Shown: positions 9,165 through 17,435 of the stretch, piece after piece
How positions within the stretch are numbered: the stretch's first letter is position 1
How the letters are laid out: every line of letters begins with the position of its first letter
Assembly: GCF_002177135.1 (NCBI RefSeq)
Contig: NZ_MWPH01000002.1
Coordinates: forward strand, 744,001-808,000
DNA: 64,000 nucleotides
Origin: Natronolimnobius baerhuensis
Lineage (GTDB): Archaea; Halobacteriota; Halobacteria; Halobacteriales; Natrialbaceae
Direction: 5' to 3'
Position numbers and translations under genes: made by a program
Notes under the pieces: model-generated
What the model saw: the letters and a program-made list of their open reading frames with translations, nothing else
Database searches by the model: none
Told to the model about the DNA's origin: nothing

Positions 9165-10601
9165 TTAGAAGCTGTCGTAGACGGTCTTTTCGATGGTGTA
9201 GAAGTCGATGCCTGCGTCGCCTTGCTCGCGCCAGGTCTCACTCGAGGACTGTTTGAAGCCACCGAATGGGACGTGGAGTTCGAGGCCGGTCGTCTTGTCG
9301 TTGATCTTCGCGACACCGGCTTCGATCTCGTCGACGAAGCGCTCGGCTTCCGTGTGGTCGTTCGTTACGATACTCGAGGACAGCCCGTAATCGACGTCGT
9401 TTGCCGTCTCGAGGGCCTCCTCGAAGTCCTCGACTTCGATGACGGCGAGCACTGGCCCGAAGACTTCCTCTTGGGCGATACGATAGTCGTTATCGACGTC
9501 AGTAAACACGGTTGGCTCGACGAAGTGGCCCTCGTCGAATTCGTCGGGTTGGCCGCCGCCGGTTGCGAGCGTTGCGCCTTCGTTTTCAGCGACTTCGATA
9601 TAGTCGAGTGTGCCCTCGAGTTCCCTCTCGTTGACCTGTGGGCCCATGTCGGAGTCCTCGCCGGGGCCGATCTCGATGGATTCGGCTTCTGCGACGATGG
9701 CGTCGACGAACTCGTCGTAGACATCGGTATGGACGACTGCGCGCGAGGTTGCGGTACAGGACTGGCCGGTGGTTCCGAACGCGCCGTTGGCGATGATTCC
9801 GGCAGCCTCCTCGACGTCTGCGGTGTCGCTGACGACCGTTGGGTTCTTCCCGCCGAGTTCGGTCTGGACGCGCTTGCCGTCGTCCGTCGCTTTGTCGTAG
9901 ATCATGTGGCCAACCTGCCCAGAGCCAGTAAAGGACACGGCATCGACGTCGTCGTGGACGACGAGTTCGTTCCCGACCGTGCTACCGGGGCCGACGACGA
10001 CGTTTGCGACGCCGTCAGGGAGGCCGGCCTCGTCGAGCGCTTTGAAGATCTCGAGGGCGACGCCGGGTGCGACCTTTGCGGGCTTGAGGACGAGCGTGTT
10101 CCCCGTCGCAAGTGCAGGTGCGACTTTCCAGGCCGGAATCGCGATTGGGTAGTTCCACGGCGTGATCAGTGCGGCGACACCGACTGGTTCGTTTTTCGTG
10201 TAGAGATTCGTTCGTGGGCCGCTTGCGCTTTTGACCGAGCCACCCATATCGCGGGTTTTCTCGGCGTAGTAGTAGAAGATATCAATCGCACGCTGGACCT
10301 CGCCGCCGGCTTCGGCCTGGGTTTTGCCCTCCTCGGCGATCAACAGGTCGGTAATCTCGTCTTTTCGATCCGCAAGAATCGTTGCTGCCTCGCGCAGGAT
10401 GGCCCCACGCTGTGGCGCTGGCGTGTTTGCCCACTCGTCTTCGGCGGCCGAAGCGGCCTCGACGGCGGCAGTTGCATCGTCGACATCCGCTTCATGATAC
10501 GTTGCGACCGTTTCGGACGGTGCTGCCGGATTCGCCGTCTCGAAGGTTTCGTCGCTCTCGGTCCACTCTCCGTCAATGTAGTTGTAGTACTCCGCGGCCA
10601 T
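9165..10601 (-). CDS. xacF: Aldehyde dehydrogenase, probable 2,5-dioxopentanoate (alpha-ketoglutarate semialdehyde) dehydrogenase
   Basis: 478 aa NAD(P)-dependent aldehyde dehydrogenase. Catalytic residues are present: Asn150 in TPWNYP, Glu248 in ELGGKNP and Cys282 in GQSCTATSR; the C terminus has the substrate-domain motif PFGGFKQSS. In Haloferax volcanii the last step of oxidative pentose breakdown, oxidation of 2,5-dioxopentanoate to 2-oxoglutarate, is done by an enzyme of this family (XacF). The assignment here leans on the nearby FAH-family dehydratase, lactonase and IclR genes. An open frame extends 70 codons upstream, but MAAEYYNYIDGEW is the family-typical start. The gene is divergent from the binding-protein gene at 10.86 kb. 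A general aldehyde dehydrogenase with another substrate remains possible. Confidence 0.8.
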   Translation of the reverse strand: MAAEYYNYIDGEWTESDETFETANPAAPSETVATYHEADVDDATAAVEAASAAEDEWANTPAPQRGAILREAATILADRKDEITDLLIAEEGKTQAEAGGEVQRAIDIFYYYAEKTRDMGGSVKSASGPRTNLYTKNEPVGVAALITPWNYPIAIPAWKVAPALATGNTLVLKPAKVAPGVALEIFKALDEAGLPDGVANVVVGPGSTVGNELVVHDDVDAVSFTGSGQVGHMIYDKATDDGKRVQTELGGKNPTVVSDTADVEEAAGIIANGAFGTTGQSCTATSRAVVHTDVYDEFVDAIVAEAESIEIGPGEDSDMGPQVNERELEGTLDYIEVAENEGATLATGGGQPDEFDEGHFVEPTVFTDVDNDYRIAQEEVFGPVLAVIEVEDFEEALETANDVDYGLSSSIVTNDHTEAERFVDEIEAGVAKINDKTTGLELHVPFGGFKQSSSETWREQGDAGIDFYTIEKTVYDSF

Positions 10602-10823
10602 AGCTGAACTATCGGCGTGTAGGTATACGATTCTTGTGATTAGGACCAATATCGTTCCGACAGCCACGGACGGCAGCGAGTTGGCTGATGCTGCCCGACA
10701 GTCAGCGTGTCGACTCCCTGTCCGGTCGAAACGCGTCGCTGACTGTTGGCCGGTCGTATGCGGTAATAGGGTAGTGTTCCCTCCGTCGCCTGTCGGTTTC
10801 GAGACACACACTCGAGGGATCCG

Positions 10824-10833
10824 AATAATTTAT
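10824..10833 (+). promoter_or_regulatory. TATA-like box of the solute-binding protein gene
   Basis: An AATAATTTA stretch about 30 bases before the ATG at 10861, which would place transcription a few bases before that codon and so favours it over the ATG at 10843. Confidence 0.4.
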
Positions 10834-10860
10834 CACCCATGATTGTTTCTCCACAGACGA

Positions 10861-12741
10861 ATGTCAAAGAGTGACAATCGAATCCGGACTCTGTCGTCTC
10901 GGAATGGAACGGATAAGAACAAGTACACTCAGTTTATGTCGCGGCGACAAATGCTGGCCGCACAAGGGGCTGTGGGTGCCGCTGCATTAGCTGGCTGTAT
11001 GGGTGGCGACAGCGATGAAGACCTGCTCGAGGGCACTGGTCTGGAACCGGTTCTCGACGATGTCGATTACAACGAGGACTACGAGGACGAGTTCGAAGTC
11101 CTGTATCCATCGGCAGATCTCAACCCGGTCGATGATGACTATATTTTCAATCCGTACCATCCGCGGTGGAACGCCGGCGACCTCGGACAGGAGTTCGGTT
11201 TCGAATACCTCGCGGTGTATCACACCGAACGCGGCGAGTACGTGCCACGAATCGCCGAGGACTGGTCAATTGACCCTGACACGCTCCGAACCGAAGTCAC
11301 CCTCTCGGAGGACTACGGCTGGTCGACAGGCGAATCCATCACCGCACATGACTTCGTCACGGGGTACAAGATAGATGGATACATGGGTCTCGGAATGGAG
11401 AACTTCGTCGATATCGAGACCGGAGTCTATGCCGAGGACGACTATACGCTCGTCATTGAACCTCGAGACGAGTATACTGACATGGAAGAGGAGTTGTGGG
11501 TCGGCGAATGGGCCGAGATGATCCTGCAGGTCTCCGAGGCCCAGTACGGCCACTTCGTCGAGGAGTTCGAAGACGCAACGACCGATGAGGAGATCGAAAG
11601 CGTTCAACAGAGTCTGCTGGAGTACGACGTCAGTTGGGACGAAGTCCTGTATTCTGGCCCCTGGATCTTCGTCGAGGCGAACGAGGAGTTCGCCGATCAG
11701 ATTCCGAATCCAGAACACCCAATCGCACAAGACTGGGAGTTTTTCCAGCGGATTGGCATCTACGTGGACGAAGAGGGAATCCAATCCGGTGAAGTCGACT
11801 GGGGAGACGACAGTCCGGACCTCGACGACGTCCCCAGTATGTACGGCGAAGGACCGTTGCCGTACGACGGACAGTCGTTTGCACTGATCTTCGGGACCGA
11901 AGACGAGTACATCCGCGACTATCCCGAAGTGCGCCAGGCTATCGCCCATGCCATCGACATTCCATTCCTCACTGAGACCGCCGCCACGGAAGGGACAGGG
12001 TACGACGAGTACTCCACCGGAATCGACTCCCTCTACGTCGAGGACTACGTCGAAACGGACGCCCTCGAGGCAATGTCGAACTACGGGCCAGAAGATACCG
12101 ACAGAGCCGCGGAACTGCTCGAGGATGTTGGTTTTGAACACGACGGCGACGAGTGGCTGACTCCTGACGGCGACACGTGGACGCTCAACTTCCCAGTCGG
12201 TGATTGGTTCGATACTCACTCGGAGATGATCTCCAACAACCTCTCCGAGTTCGGCATCGACATGGACTTCTACGTCGAGGAATTCCCAACGTGGCAGGCA
12301 GAAACCCAACAGAACCACGACTACGACATGACCGTCCACCTCAACTACGGGATGGCCCGTGACTACCACCCATACGCCGACTTCGATGCGGTGTTCAACG
12401 ACAACAACATGGGTCTGTTCACCGAGCGAACTGGCATGATCGAGGAGGAAGTCGAAGTGCCTGAAGTTGGAAACCCCGACGGCGACATGGTCACGTTCGA
12501 CATTCCCGAGGAACTCGAAGCAATGTCGACGGCCGATTCCGAGGAGGAAGTCATCTCGCATGCGACGAACCTCGCCTGGGTTCACAATCAGTTGCTGCCA
12601 GCCGCCGTCTGCTTCCCCTGGGGCGGCGGACACTACTGGGTCAACACCGAAGACTGGGACTTCGACGTCGAGAGCGACGACTGGCTGACCTCGAATCGCC
12701 TCACCCACTACCTGCTCCAGAACGGACTCGAGCGAGTCTGA
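10861..12741 (+). CDS. ABC transporter solute-binding lipoprotein, family 5 (peptide/oligosaccharide)
   Basis: 626 aa from the ATG at 10861 (an ATG at 10936 gives 601 aa and cannot be excluded). The N terminus has a twin-arginine and lipobox arrangement: SRRQMLAAQGAVGAAALAGC, which predicts Tat export and lipid anchoring at the Cys. The mature protein is very acidic and follows the DppA/OppA-type family 5 layout: WNPYHPRWNA-like ligand-lobe start (FNPYHPRW), ESITAHDFV, EVRQAIAHAIDI and a repeat of the first lobe at the end. Family 5 binding proteins carry peptides, nickel or, in several thermophiles, xylo- and cello-oligosaccharides. The fused permease at 3.2 kb belongs to the same transporter class. 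The intervening genes and lack of ATPases mean the pairing is inferred. Confidence 0.88.
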   Translation: MSKSDNRIRTLSSRNGTDKNKYTQFMSRRQMLAAQGAVGAAALAGCMGGDSDEDLLEGTGLEPVLDDVDYNEDYEDEFEVLYPSADLNPVDDDYIFNPYHPRWNAGDLGQEFGFEYLAVYHTERGEYVPRIAEDWSIDPDTLRTEVTLSEDYGWSTGESITAHDFVTGYKIDGYMGLGMENFVDIETGVYAEDDYTLVIEPRDEYTDMEEELWVGEWAEMILQVSEAQYGHFVEEFEDATTDEEIESVQQSLLEYDVSWDEVLYSGPWIFVEANEEFADQIPNPEHPIAQDWEFFQRIGIYVDEEGIQSGEVDWGDDSPDLDDVPSMYGEGPLPYDGQSFALIFGTEDEYIRDYPEVRQAIAHAIDIPFLTETAATEGTGYDEYSTGIDSLYVEDYVETDALEAMSNYGPEDTDRAAELLEDVGFEHDGDEWLTPDGDTWTLNFPVGDWFDTHSEMISNNLSEFGIDMDFYVEEFPTWQAETQQNHDYDMTVHLNYGMARDYHPYADFDAVFNDNNMGLFTERTGMIEEEVEVPEVGNPDGDMVTFDIPEELEAMSTADSEEEVISHATNLAWVHNQLLPAAVCFPWGGGHYWVNTEDWDFDVESDDWLTSNRLTHYLLQNGLERV

Positions 12742-12797
12742 TCTCACACTGGCTGGGTCGTCTGAGCGCTGTCTCATACTGCCGGACAAAACGAGCG

Positions 12798-12833
12798 ACA
12801 GATTTTCGACCGAACGGCTGGTCGAAAATCTGT
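12798..12833. terminator. Perfect 14-bp hairpin after the binding-protein gene
   Basis: Bases 12798-12811 (ACAGATTTTCGACC) are the exact reverse complement of 12820-12833, separated by an 8-base loop. It lies about 57 bases past the stop codon of the binding-protein gene. A terminator or transcript-stabilising stem is plausible; no T run follows, so it could also be a remnant repeat. Confidence 0.5.
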
Positions 12834-12900
12834 ACTGACTGTTGTTCGGTAGGATCACTCTCTGCTCGCTGAGAAGCGAGCGTTCCATTTTCACTGTCAG

Positions 12901-13116
12901 TTATAGTAGCCAACCAAAGTCAGTGCACACCCATTCACACGGCGGGAGCGCGGTTCGGAGCGAACAAAGTGCGCGAGAATCGCGGAAACACGAATAGTGC
13001 GAGACCAGCGGTCTCGCATACCATGCGAACGGCGCTTCGCGCCGTGAGCAGACGGAGAGCGAAGCGAGCCGTGAGCTGTGCGATTGATGTGTAAACCGCT
13101 TCAGATGTTACTATAA
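12901..13116. mobile_element. Putative MITE-like element with 8-bp terminal inverted repeats and internal hairpins
   Basis: TTATAGTA at 12901-12908 is matched by its reverse complement at 13109-13116, bounding 216 bases without coding character. Inside are a perfect 9-bp stem with 3-base loop (12998-13018), a 7-bp stem with TTC loop (13029-13045) and a direct repeat of GCCGTGAGC (13041-13049, 13069-13077). No target-site duplication is evident. Small, non-coding, hairpin-rich elements with short inverted ends are common in haloarchaea, but the class is inferred; multicopy status in the genome would be needed. The right end supplies the ACTATAAAAC stretch that looks like the TATA box of the FAH-family gene. 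Confidence 0.4.
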
Positions 13117-13119
13117 AAC
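13110..13119 (+). promoter_or_regulatory. TATA-like box of the FAH-family gene, overlapping the right end of the putative MITE
   Basis: ACTATAAAAC lies about 40 bases before the ATG at 13154, giving a predicted leader of roughly 14 bases. Its first half is the right terminal repeat of the hairpin-rich segment 12901-13116. Confidence 0.45.
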
Positions 13120-13153
13120 TAAGGTCATTGATCGAGAAGAAGGCTATCAGAAC

Positions 13154-14026
13154 ATGCGCTACTACCAGCTTCGCGAGGAGGGAACACCACATCTCGCTGT
13201 TGAAACTGACGAGACACTATACGATCTCACAGCTGCGCGACCACAACTCCAGACATTTGAGGGACTTCTCGAGACTGCGGCGATCACGGATGACGCCATC
13301 GAGACGCTCACCGAGGGATTGCTCGAGGACGCAGCGGTTCGTTCGATGGACGTCCTCGAGAACGGAGCCGTCACAGCGCCGATTTCCTCAGGCGAGATTT
13401 GGGCTGCGGGTGTCACCTATCGAATCAGCGAAGAAGCCCGCCAGGCTGAGAGCGAGACACCGGATATGTACATCGACGTCTACGAGAGCGACCGCCCGGA
13501 AGTCTTTTTCAAAGCAACGCCGGAGCGAACCGTTGGACCGAAAGCGCCAGTCGGGATTCGCGCTGACTCCGAATGGGACGTCCCAGAGCCGGAACTCGGT
13601 GTCGTGCTTGCTGGCGAAGACATCGTCGGCTACACTGTCGGGAACGACATGAGTAGTCGCTCGATAGAAGGGGAAAACCCACTGTATCTCCCACAGGCGA
13701 AAGTCTACGACAAGTGCTGTGCAATCGGCCCTGGCATTCGTTCGGCTGACTCTATCGAGGACCCACACGACCTCGAGATGTGGATGACGATCAGCCGCGA
13801 CGGCGAGGTGCTGTACGACGACTCGACGAACACCGGCAAGATGGTCCGATCCGTCGAGGAACTCGTTGACTGCTATACGGCACACAACGCCGTTCCAGAT
13901 GTCTCCGTCCTGCTGACCGGCACCTCGCTCGTTCCCGACGAGGACTTTACACTCGAGGAAGGCGACGAAATCGAAATCGGGCTCGAGGATATCGGGACGC
14001 TCTCGAACACCGTTGTTGAGGTCTGA
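13154..14026 (+). CDS. xacE: Fumarylacetoacetate hydrolase-family protein, probable 2-keto-3-deoxypentonate dehydratase
   Basis: 290 aa with the FAH catalytic domain in its C-terminal two thirds. Metal-binding positions are visible: Glu145 and Glu147 in EPELGVVL and Asp165 in GNDMSSRS, followed by Lys184 in QAKVYDK. In Haloferax volcanii and in Sulfolobus a FAH-family enzyme dehydrates 2-keto-3-deoxyxylonate or -arabinoate to 2,5-dioxopentanoate, the step before the aldehyde dehydrogenase found at 9.2 kb. The family also includes acylpyruvate hydrolases and catechol-pathway enzymes, so the specific reaction rests on context: an IclR regulator begins 170 bases downstream on the same strand, and lactonase and glycosidase genes are close. 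The N-terminal about 75 residues form a small domain common to these dehydratases. Confidence 0.82.
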   Translation: MRYYQLREEGTPHLAVETDETLYDLTAARPQLQTFEGLLETAAITDDAIETLTEGLLEDAAVRSMDVLENGAVTAPISSGEIWAAGVTYRISEEARQAESETPDMYIDVYESDRPEVFFKATPERTVGPKAPVGIRADSEWDVPEPELGVVLAGEDIVGYTVGNDMSSRSIEGENPLYLPQAKVYDKCCAIGPGIRSADSIEDPHDLEMWMTISRDGEVLYDDSTNTGKMVRSVEELVDCYTAHNAVPDVSVLLTGTSLVPDEDFTLEEGDEIEIGLEDIGTLSNTVVEV

Positions 14027-14162
14027 GCGACGCACTGTTGGACTCTGAGGGAGGACACAGTCGCCGAGACCTACAACTGAATTTCGTCTACGAGTAGTCT
14101 TGTTCTGCGCTATCTCCACGTAGTGGTTGTAAAGGAAACGCAATTCGCCAGCACAGAACAAT

Positions 14163-14170
14163 CTATATGT
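14163..14170 (+). promoter_or_regulatory. TATA-like box of the IclR gene
   Basis: CTATATGT centred about 27 bases before the ATG at 14194. The spacing points to a leaderless message from that codon and argues against the in-frame ATGs at 14167 and 14182, the first of which lies inside the box. Confidence 0.45.
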
Positions 14171-14193
14171 GTGTTCAAACCATGCATACGCGT

Positions 14194-14955
14194 ATGCCAG
14201 AACCGAAACATCCCGTCCGGACGGTCGACAGAACCTTCGAGATTCTTGAAATTATCCAAGAACTCGATGGAGCCGGAATCTCCGAGATCGCCGAACAGGT
14301 CGATATCGGCAAGAGCGCAGTCCACAACCACCTGACGACGCTCGCCAATCGCGAGTACGTCGACAAAGACGGCGACGAGTACCACATTGGTCTCTCGTTT
14401 CTGGGGCTTGGCGCGTACGCACGCAACCGCACGCCAATCTACGATACGGCCCAGAAGGAAGTCGATAAACTGGCCGATGAAACCGGCGAACTCGTCAATT
14501 TACTCGTCGAGAAAAACGGTCGTGGCATCTATCTCTACCAGGCGAAAGGAGAGAACGCGGTCGAACTTGACACCCACGAAGGCAAGCGCGTCCCGCTTCA
14601 CTGTACGGGACTCGGGAAGGCAATTCTTGGCTTCCGACCGGACGAACAGGTCGAGCAAATCGTCGAGGAGTACGGACTGCCACCGGTGACGAACAAGACG
14701 ATTACGGACCGAGAGGAGTTCTTCGCCGAACTTGAGGAGGTCCACCAACAGCGTTACGCTGTCGACCGCGAGGAACGACTCAACGGACTGCGATGTATCG
14801 CGGCACCGATCACGGACGACAACGACGAGAGTATCGCTGCCGTCAGCGTCTCCTGTCCCGTCCACCGCGTCGGTGACGAACGGTTCTACGACGACCTGCC
14901 AGAGGCAGTCCTCGGGACCGCGAACGTCATCGAACTCGAGCACAACTACTCCTGA
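14194..14955 (+). CDS. xacR: IclR-family transcriptional regulator, XacR-like
   Basis: 253 aa. The N-terminal winged helix-turn-helix is typical of IclR: VRTVDRTFEILEIIQ, GISEIAEQVDIGKSAVHNHL, then LANREYVDKDGDEY as the wing. The rest is the IclR effector-binding domain (HEGKRVPLHCTGLGKAI, RYAVDREERLNGLRCIAAP, SVSCPVHRV). The pentose pathway genes of Haloferax volcanii are activated by an IclR protein (XacR), and this gene follows the FAH-family dehydratase on the same strand, so a role as pentose-responsive regulator of the island is likely. The ATG at 14194 was chosen because MPEPKHPVRT leads straight into the first helix and the spacing to the TATA-like box fits. Orthology to XacR is not proven by sequence here. 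Confidence 0.82.
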   Translation: MPEPKHPVRTVDRTFEILEIIQELDGAGISEIAEQVDIGKSAVHNHLTTLANREYVDKDGDEYHIGLSFLGLGAYARNRTPIYDTAQKEVDKLADETGELVNLLVEKNGRGIYLYQAKGENAVELDTHEGKRVPLHCTGLGKAILGFRPDEQVEQIVEEYGLPPVTNKTITDREEFFAELEEVHQQRYAVDREERLNGLRCIAAPITDDNDESIAAVSVSCPVHRVGDERFYDDLPEAVLGTANVIELEHNYS

Positions 14956-15174
14956 TCGGAGTGCTGGTTTTCAGTGGGCAGGCAGTTTGGCCAGTGAGGG
15001 GACGGTGTGGAACACGATTCAATTTTGCTTGCCAGACAGGCGGTACTCGAGAACGCGATCACAGCAATACTCGACCGAGGGCGGGCGAGTACATCACTCT
15101 CGAGACGGGTTCTCTCCTGTCGGGTGCCAGCCAGTCTATGAGTGAGATCCGGACAGACACTCCATGAAAGGAAC

Positions 15175-15200
15175 AATTATAGTGTGTGTTGATAACACGC
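15175..15200 (+). promoter_or_regulatory. TATA-like box and palindromic site before the second GH4 gene
   Basis: AATTATAG at 15175-15182 lies 27 bases before the ATG at 15205, again the leaderless spacing. Between them is an imperfect palindrome, GTGTT-GAT-AACAC (15186-15198, with one more G/C pair outside a T/G pair). Its position over the predicted transcription start suits an operator, but the binding protein is unknown. Confidence 0.4.
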
Positions 15201-15204
15201 ATCT

Positions 15205-16539
15205 ATGGTGAACGTCGCGTTTATCGGCGCTGGTAGTCTCACATTCACGCAAACGCTCGTTCGGGATATCCTCTCGTTTGCCGAGTTACAGGAAACGACG
15301 GTCGCATTGATGGATATCGACGCTGAGCGCCTCGAACGAATCGAGGCTGCGACGAACGCGCTGATCGATGAACATGACCTCCCTGCAACGGTTGAGGCAA
15401 CGACTGACCGACGTGAGGCACTAACCGATGCAGACTACGTCATCACGACGATTCAGGTCGGTGGCGTCAAACCGGTCGAACACGAAGTCGAAATCCCACA
15501 GCGCTACGGCATCAACCAGTCCGTCGGCGACACGCTCGGCCCCGGCGGCGTTTTCCGGGCACAGCGGACAATTCCGACGATGCTCGAGATTGCCCGCGAC
15601 ATGGAAGAGCTGTGCCCCGACGCACCGCTCTTACAGCACACCAACCCGATGGCGATGGTCTGTTGGGCGCTCGAGCGCGAAACGGAAATTGACGTCTACG
15701 GAATCTGTCACAGTGTTCGCGGGACGGCACACGACATTGCGAACTACGTCGACGTCCCCGTCGAGGACCTCGAGTACTGGGTCGCCGGTATCAACCACAT
15801 GGCCTGGTTCCTCAACCTCGAATACGAGGGAGAAGACCTCTATCCCGACCTCTACGAGGCGATGGACGACGACGAAATCTACGCCGAAGACGTCGTTCGC
15901 TTCGACGTGATGGATCACTTCGGCGCGTTCATCACCGAGTCGAGTCACCACCTGAGCGAGTACTTGCCGTACTTCCGACATACACAGGACGAGATCGACC
16001 ATCTCGTCGAGCGGAGTGCCTACGATCCCGACGAAACCGAGTTCGAATACTCGCCCGTGTGTTGGATGCCGACCGGCGAGTACCTCGAGCACTGGCGCGC
16101 ACGGGATCCAGCCGACGCATTCGACCTCGACGAGATCGATCTCTCGCTCGAGCGCTCGGGCGAGTACGCCGCCCGAATTATCCACTCCATTGAGACGGAC
16201 GAAGTGCGCCGGATGAATCTCAACGTGCCGAACGACGGCCGACTGATCACGAACCTGCCCGACGATGCGCTCGTCGAGGTGCCATGTCTCGTCGATGGAA
16301 CCGGGGTTCGCCCCTGCAGCGTCGGTAATCTCCCGCCGCAGTTGGCCGCGCTCAATCGCACGAACGTCAACGTACAATCGCTGGCCGTCGACGCCGCTGT
16401 TGGGGCTGACGAGGACGCGCTGCGGCGTGCGGTCAAACTCGATCCGCTGACCAGCGCTGTCTGTACGCTCGAGGAAACCGACGACCTGGTCGACGACCTA
16501 CTCGAGGCGAACGCCGAGTACCTGCCAGCGTTTGAGTGA
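15205..16539 (+). CDS. Glycoside hydrolase family 4, alpha-galactosidase (MelA)-like
   Basis: 444 aa. NAD-binding start VAFIGAGSLTFTQTLVRDIL, GDTLGPGGVFRAQRTIP, QHTNPMAMVCWAL, then CHSVRGT with the metal-binding Cys and AGINHMAWF with the metal-binding His. The closely spaced motifs and length match the MelA/alpha-galactosidase branch of GH4, which also includes alpha-glucuronidases, more closely than the 488-aa GH4 at 5.4 kb does. It would use NAD and a divalent metal in the cytoplasm. The gene has its own promoter-like sequence and runs convergently with the lactonase gene, whose stop codon is 24 bases away. Two divergent GH4 enzymes in one island suggest two different alpha-linked side groups as substrates. 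Confidence 0.88.
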   Translation: MVNVAFIGAGSLTFTQTLVRDILSFAELQETTVALMDIDAERLERIEAATNALIDEHDLPATVEATTDRREALTDADYVITTIQVGGVKPVEHEVEIPQRYGINQSVGDTLGPGGVFRAQRTIPTMLEIARDMEELCPDAPLLQHTNPMAMVCWALERETEIDVYGICHSVRGTAHDIANYVDVPVEDLEYWVAGINHMAWFLNLEYEGEDLYPDLYEAMDDDEIYAEDVVRFDVMDHFGAFITESSHHLSEYLPYFRHTQDEIDHLVERSAYDPDETEFEYSPVCWMPTGEYLEHWRARDPADAFDLDEIDLSLERSGEYAARIIHSIETDEVRRMNLNVPNDGRLITNLPDDALVEVPCLVDGTGVRPCSVGNLPPQLAALNRTNVNVQSLAVDAAVGADEDALRRAVKLDPLTSAVCTLEETDDLVDDLLEANAEYLPAFE

Positions 16540-16562
16540 ACGCGAAAAATCGAGTTCGACTA

Positions 16563-17435
16563 TTACTCGAGGCTGATACGCGAGCGGAACTCGGGGACGC
16601 CACTGGGGCCGACATCAGGGACGCGGAACAGAGCACCTGCGCCGTCGCCTTCCGCCTCGCGGTCGTTGTCAGTGAGTGCAGTCGTCAGGTACAGGTCTTC
16701 GTACGCCGGTCCGCCGAAGGTCGCCGAGGATACTTTCCGTGCTGGGAGATCGATCTCCTCGAGCACCTCGCCGTCGGGGCTGTAGCGGACGACGCGGCCG
16801 CCGTCCCAGCGGGCCGACCAGATATCGCCGGTTTCGTCGACGGTCATTCCATCCGGAATGCCGTCGTCGGTCGGCACGTCGACGAACGACCGCTGGTTCG
16901 ACAGTTCGCCGGTCTCGCGGTCGTAATCGAACGCGTAGATGACGTGTTCCTCGGATTCGGTGAAGTAGAACGTCTCGAGGTCGTCGGTAAAGCCCATGCC
17001 GTTGGGGATGTCGACGTCTTCGACGACGAGCGTCACGCTGCCGTCGGGGTCGAGGCGATAGAGGTCGCCGAGTTCGTCCTCGCCGGGCATCGTCCCGCAG
17101 AAAACGCGGCCTTCGGGGTCGGCGATGACGTCGTTAAAGCGGGTGTCGGCGTCGTCGACTTCGGCGACCGGTTCGGCCTCGTCCGCGCCGGGCTCGAGGC
17201 GGCTGACGGTGCCGTGGGTGAACAACAAGAGCGCGCCGTCTTCTTCGATGGTGTAGCCGCCGAGAGGCGCCCCAGCAGTTTCGTAGACGAGGTCGTACTC
17301 GTCGGTCTCGGGATCGTACGCAAAGAGCTTGCCGTTGGGGATGTCGACCCAGTACACCAGTTCTTCCTCGGGATGCCACAGCGGCCCTTCGCCGGTGTGA
17401 GCGGTCGTGTCCGCGACGCGTTCGTAGCGTGTCAT
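16563..17435 (-). CDS. xacC: SMP-30/gluconolactonase-family lactonase, probable pentonolactonase
   Basis: 290 aa six-bladed propeller of the SMP-30/gluconolactonase/LRE family. Metal-site residues are in place: Glu in EGPLWH near residue 17, Asn in TRFNDVIADPEG, Asn in DIPNGMGF and Asp in IPDGMTVDETGDIW. These enzymes open sugar lactones; in Haloferax volcanii the xylono/arabinono-1,4-lactone produced by pentose dehydrogenase is opened by an enzyme of this family (XacC). Together with the FAH-family and aldehyde dehydrogenase genes this fits the second step of the oxidative pentose route. The frame extends 20 codons upstream, but MTRYERVADTTAHTGEG is the family-typical start. A gluconolactonase acting on hexonolactones is an alternative. 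Confidence 0.82.
   Translation of the reverse strand: MTRYERVADTTAHTGEGPLWHPEEELVYWVDIPNGKLFAYDPETDEYDLVYETAGAPLGGYTIEEDGALLLFTHGTVSRLEPGADEAEPVAEVDDADTRFNDVIADPEGRVFCGTMPGEDELGDLYRLDPDGSVTLVVEDVDIPNGMGFTDDLETFYFTESEEHVIYAFDYDRETGELSNQRSFVDVPTDDGIPDGMTVDETGDIWSARWDGGRVVRYSPDGEVLEEIDLPARKVSSATFGGPAYEDLYLTTALTDNDREAEGDGAGALFRVPDVGPSGVPEFRSRISLE

Noticed and set aside
10602-10811. 70-codon N-terminal extension of the aldehyde dehydrogenase
   Set aside because: The extension lacks family similarity and runs into the region of the divergent promoter; the MAAEYYNYIDGEW start matches the family.
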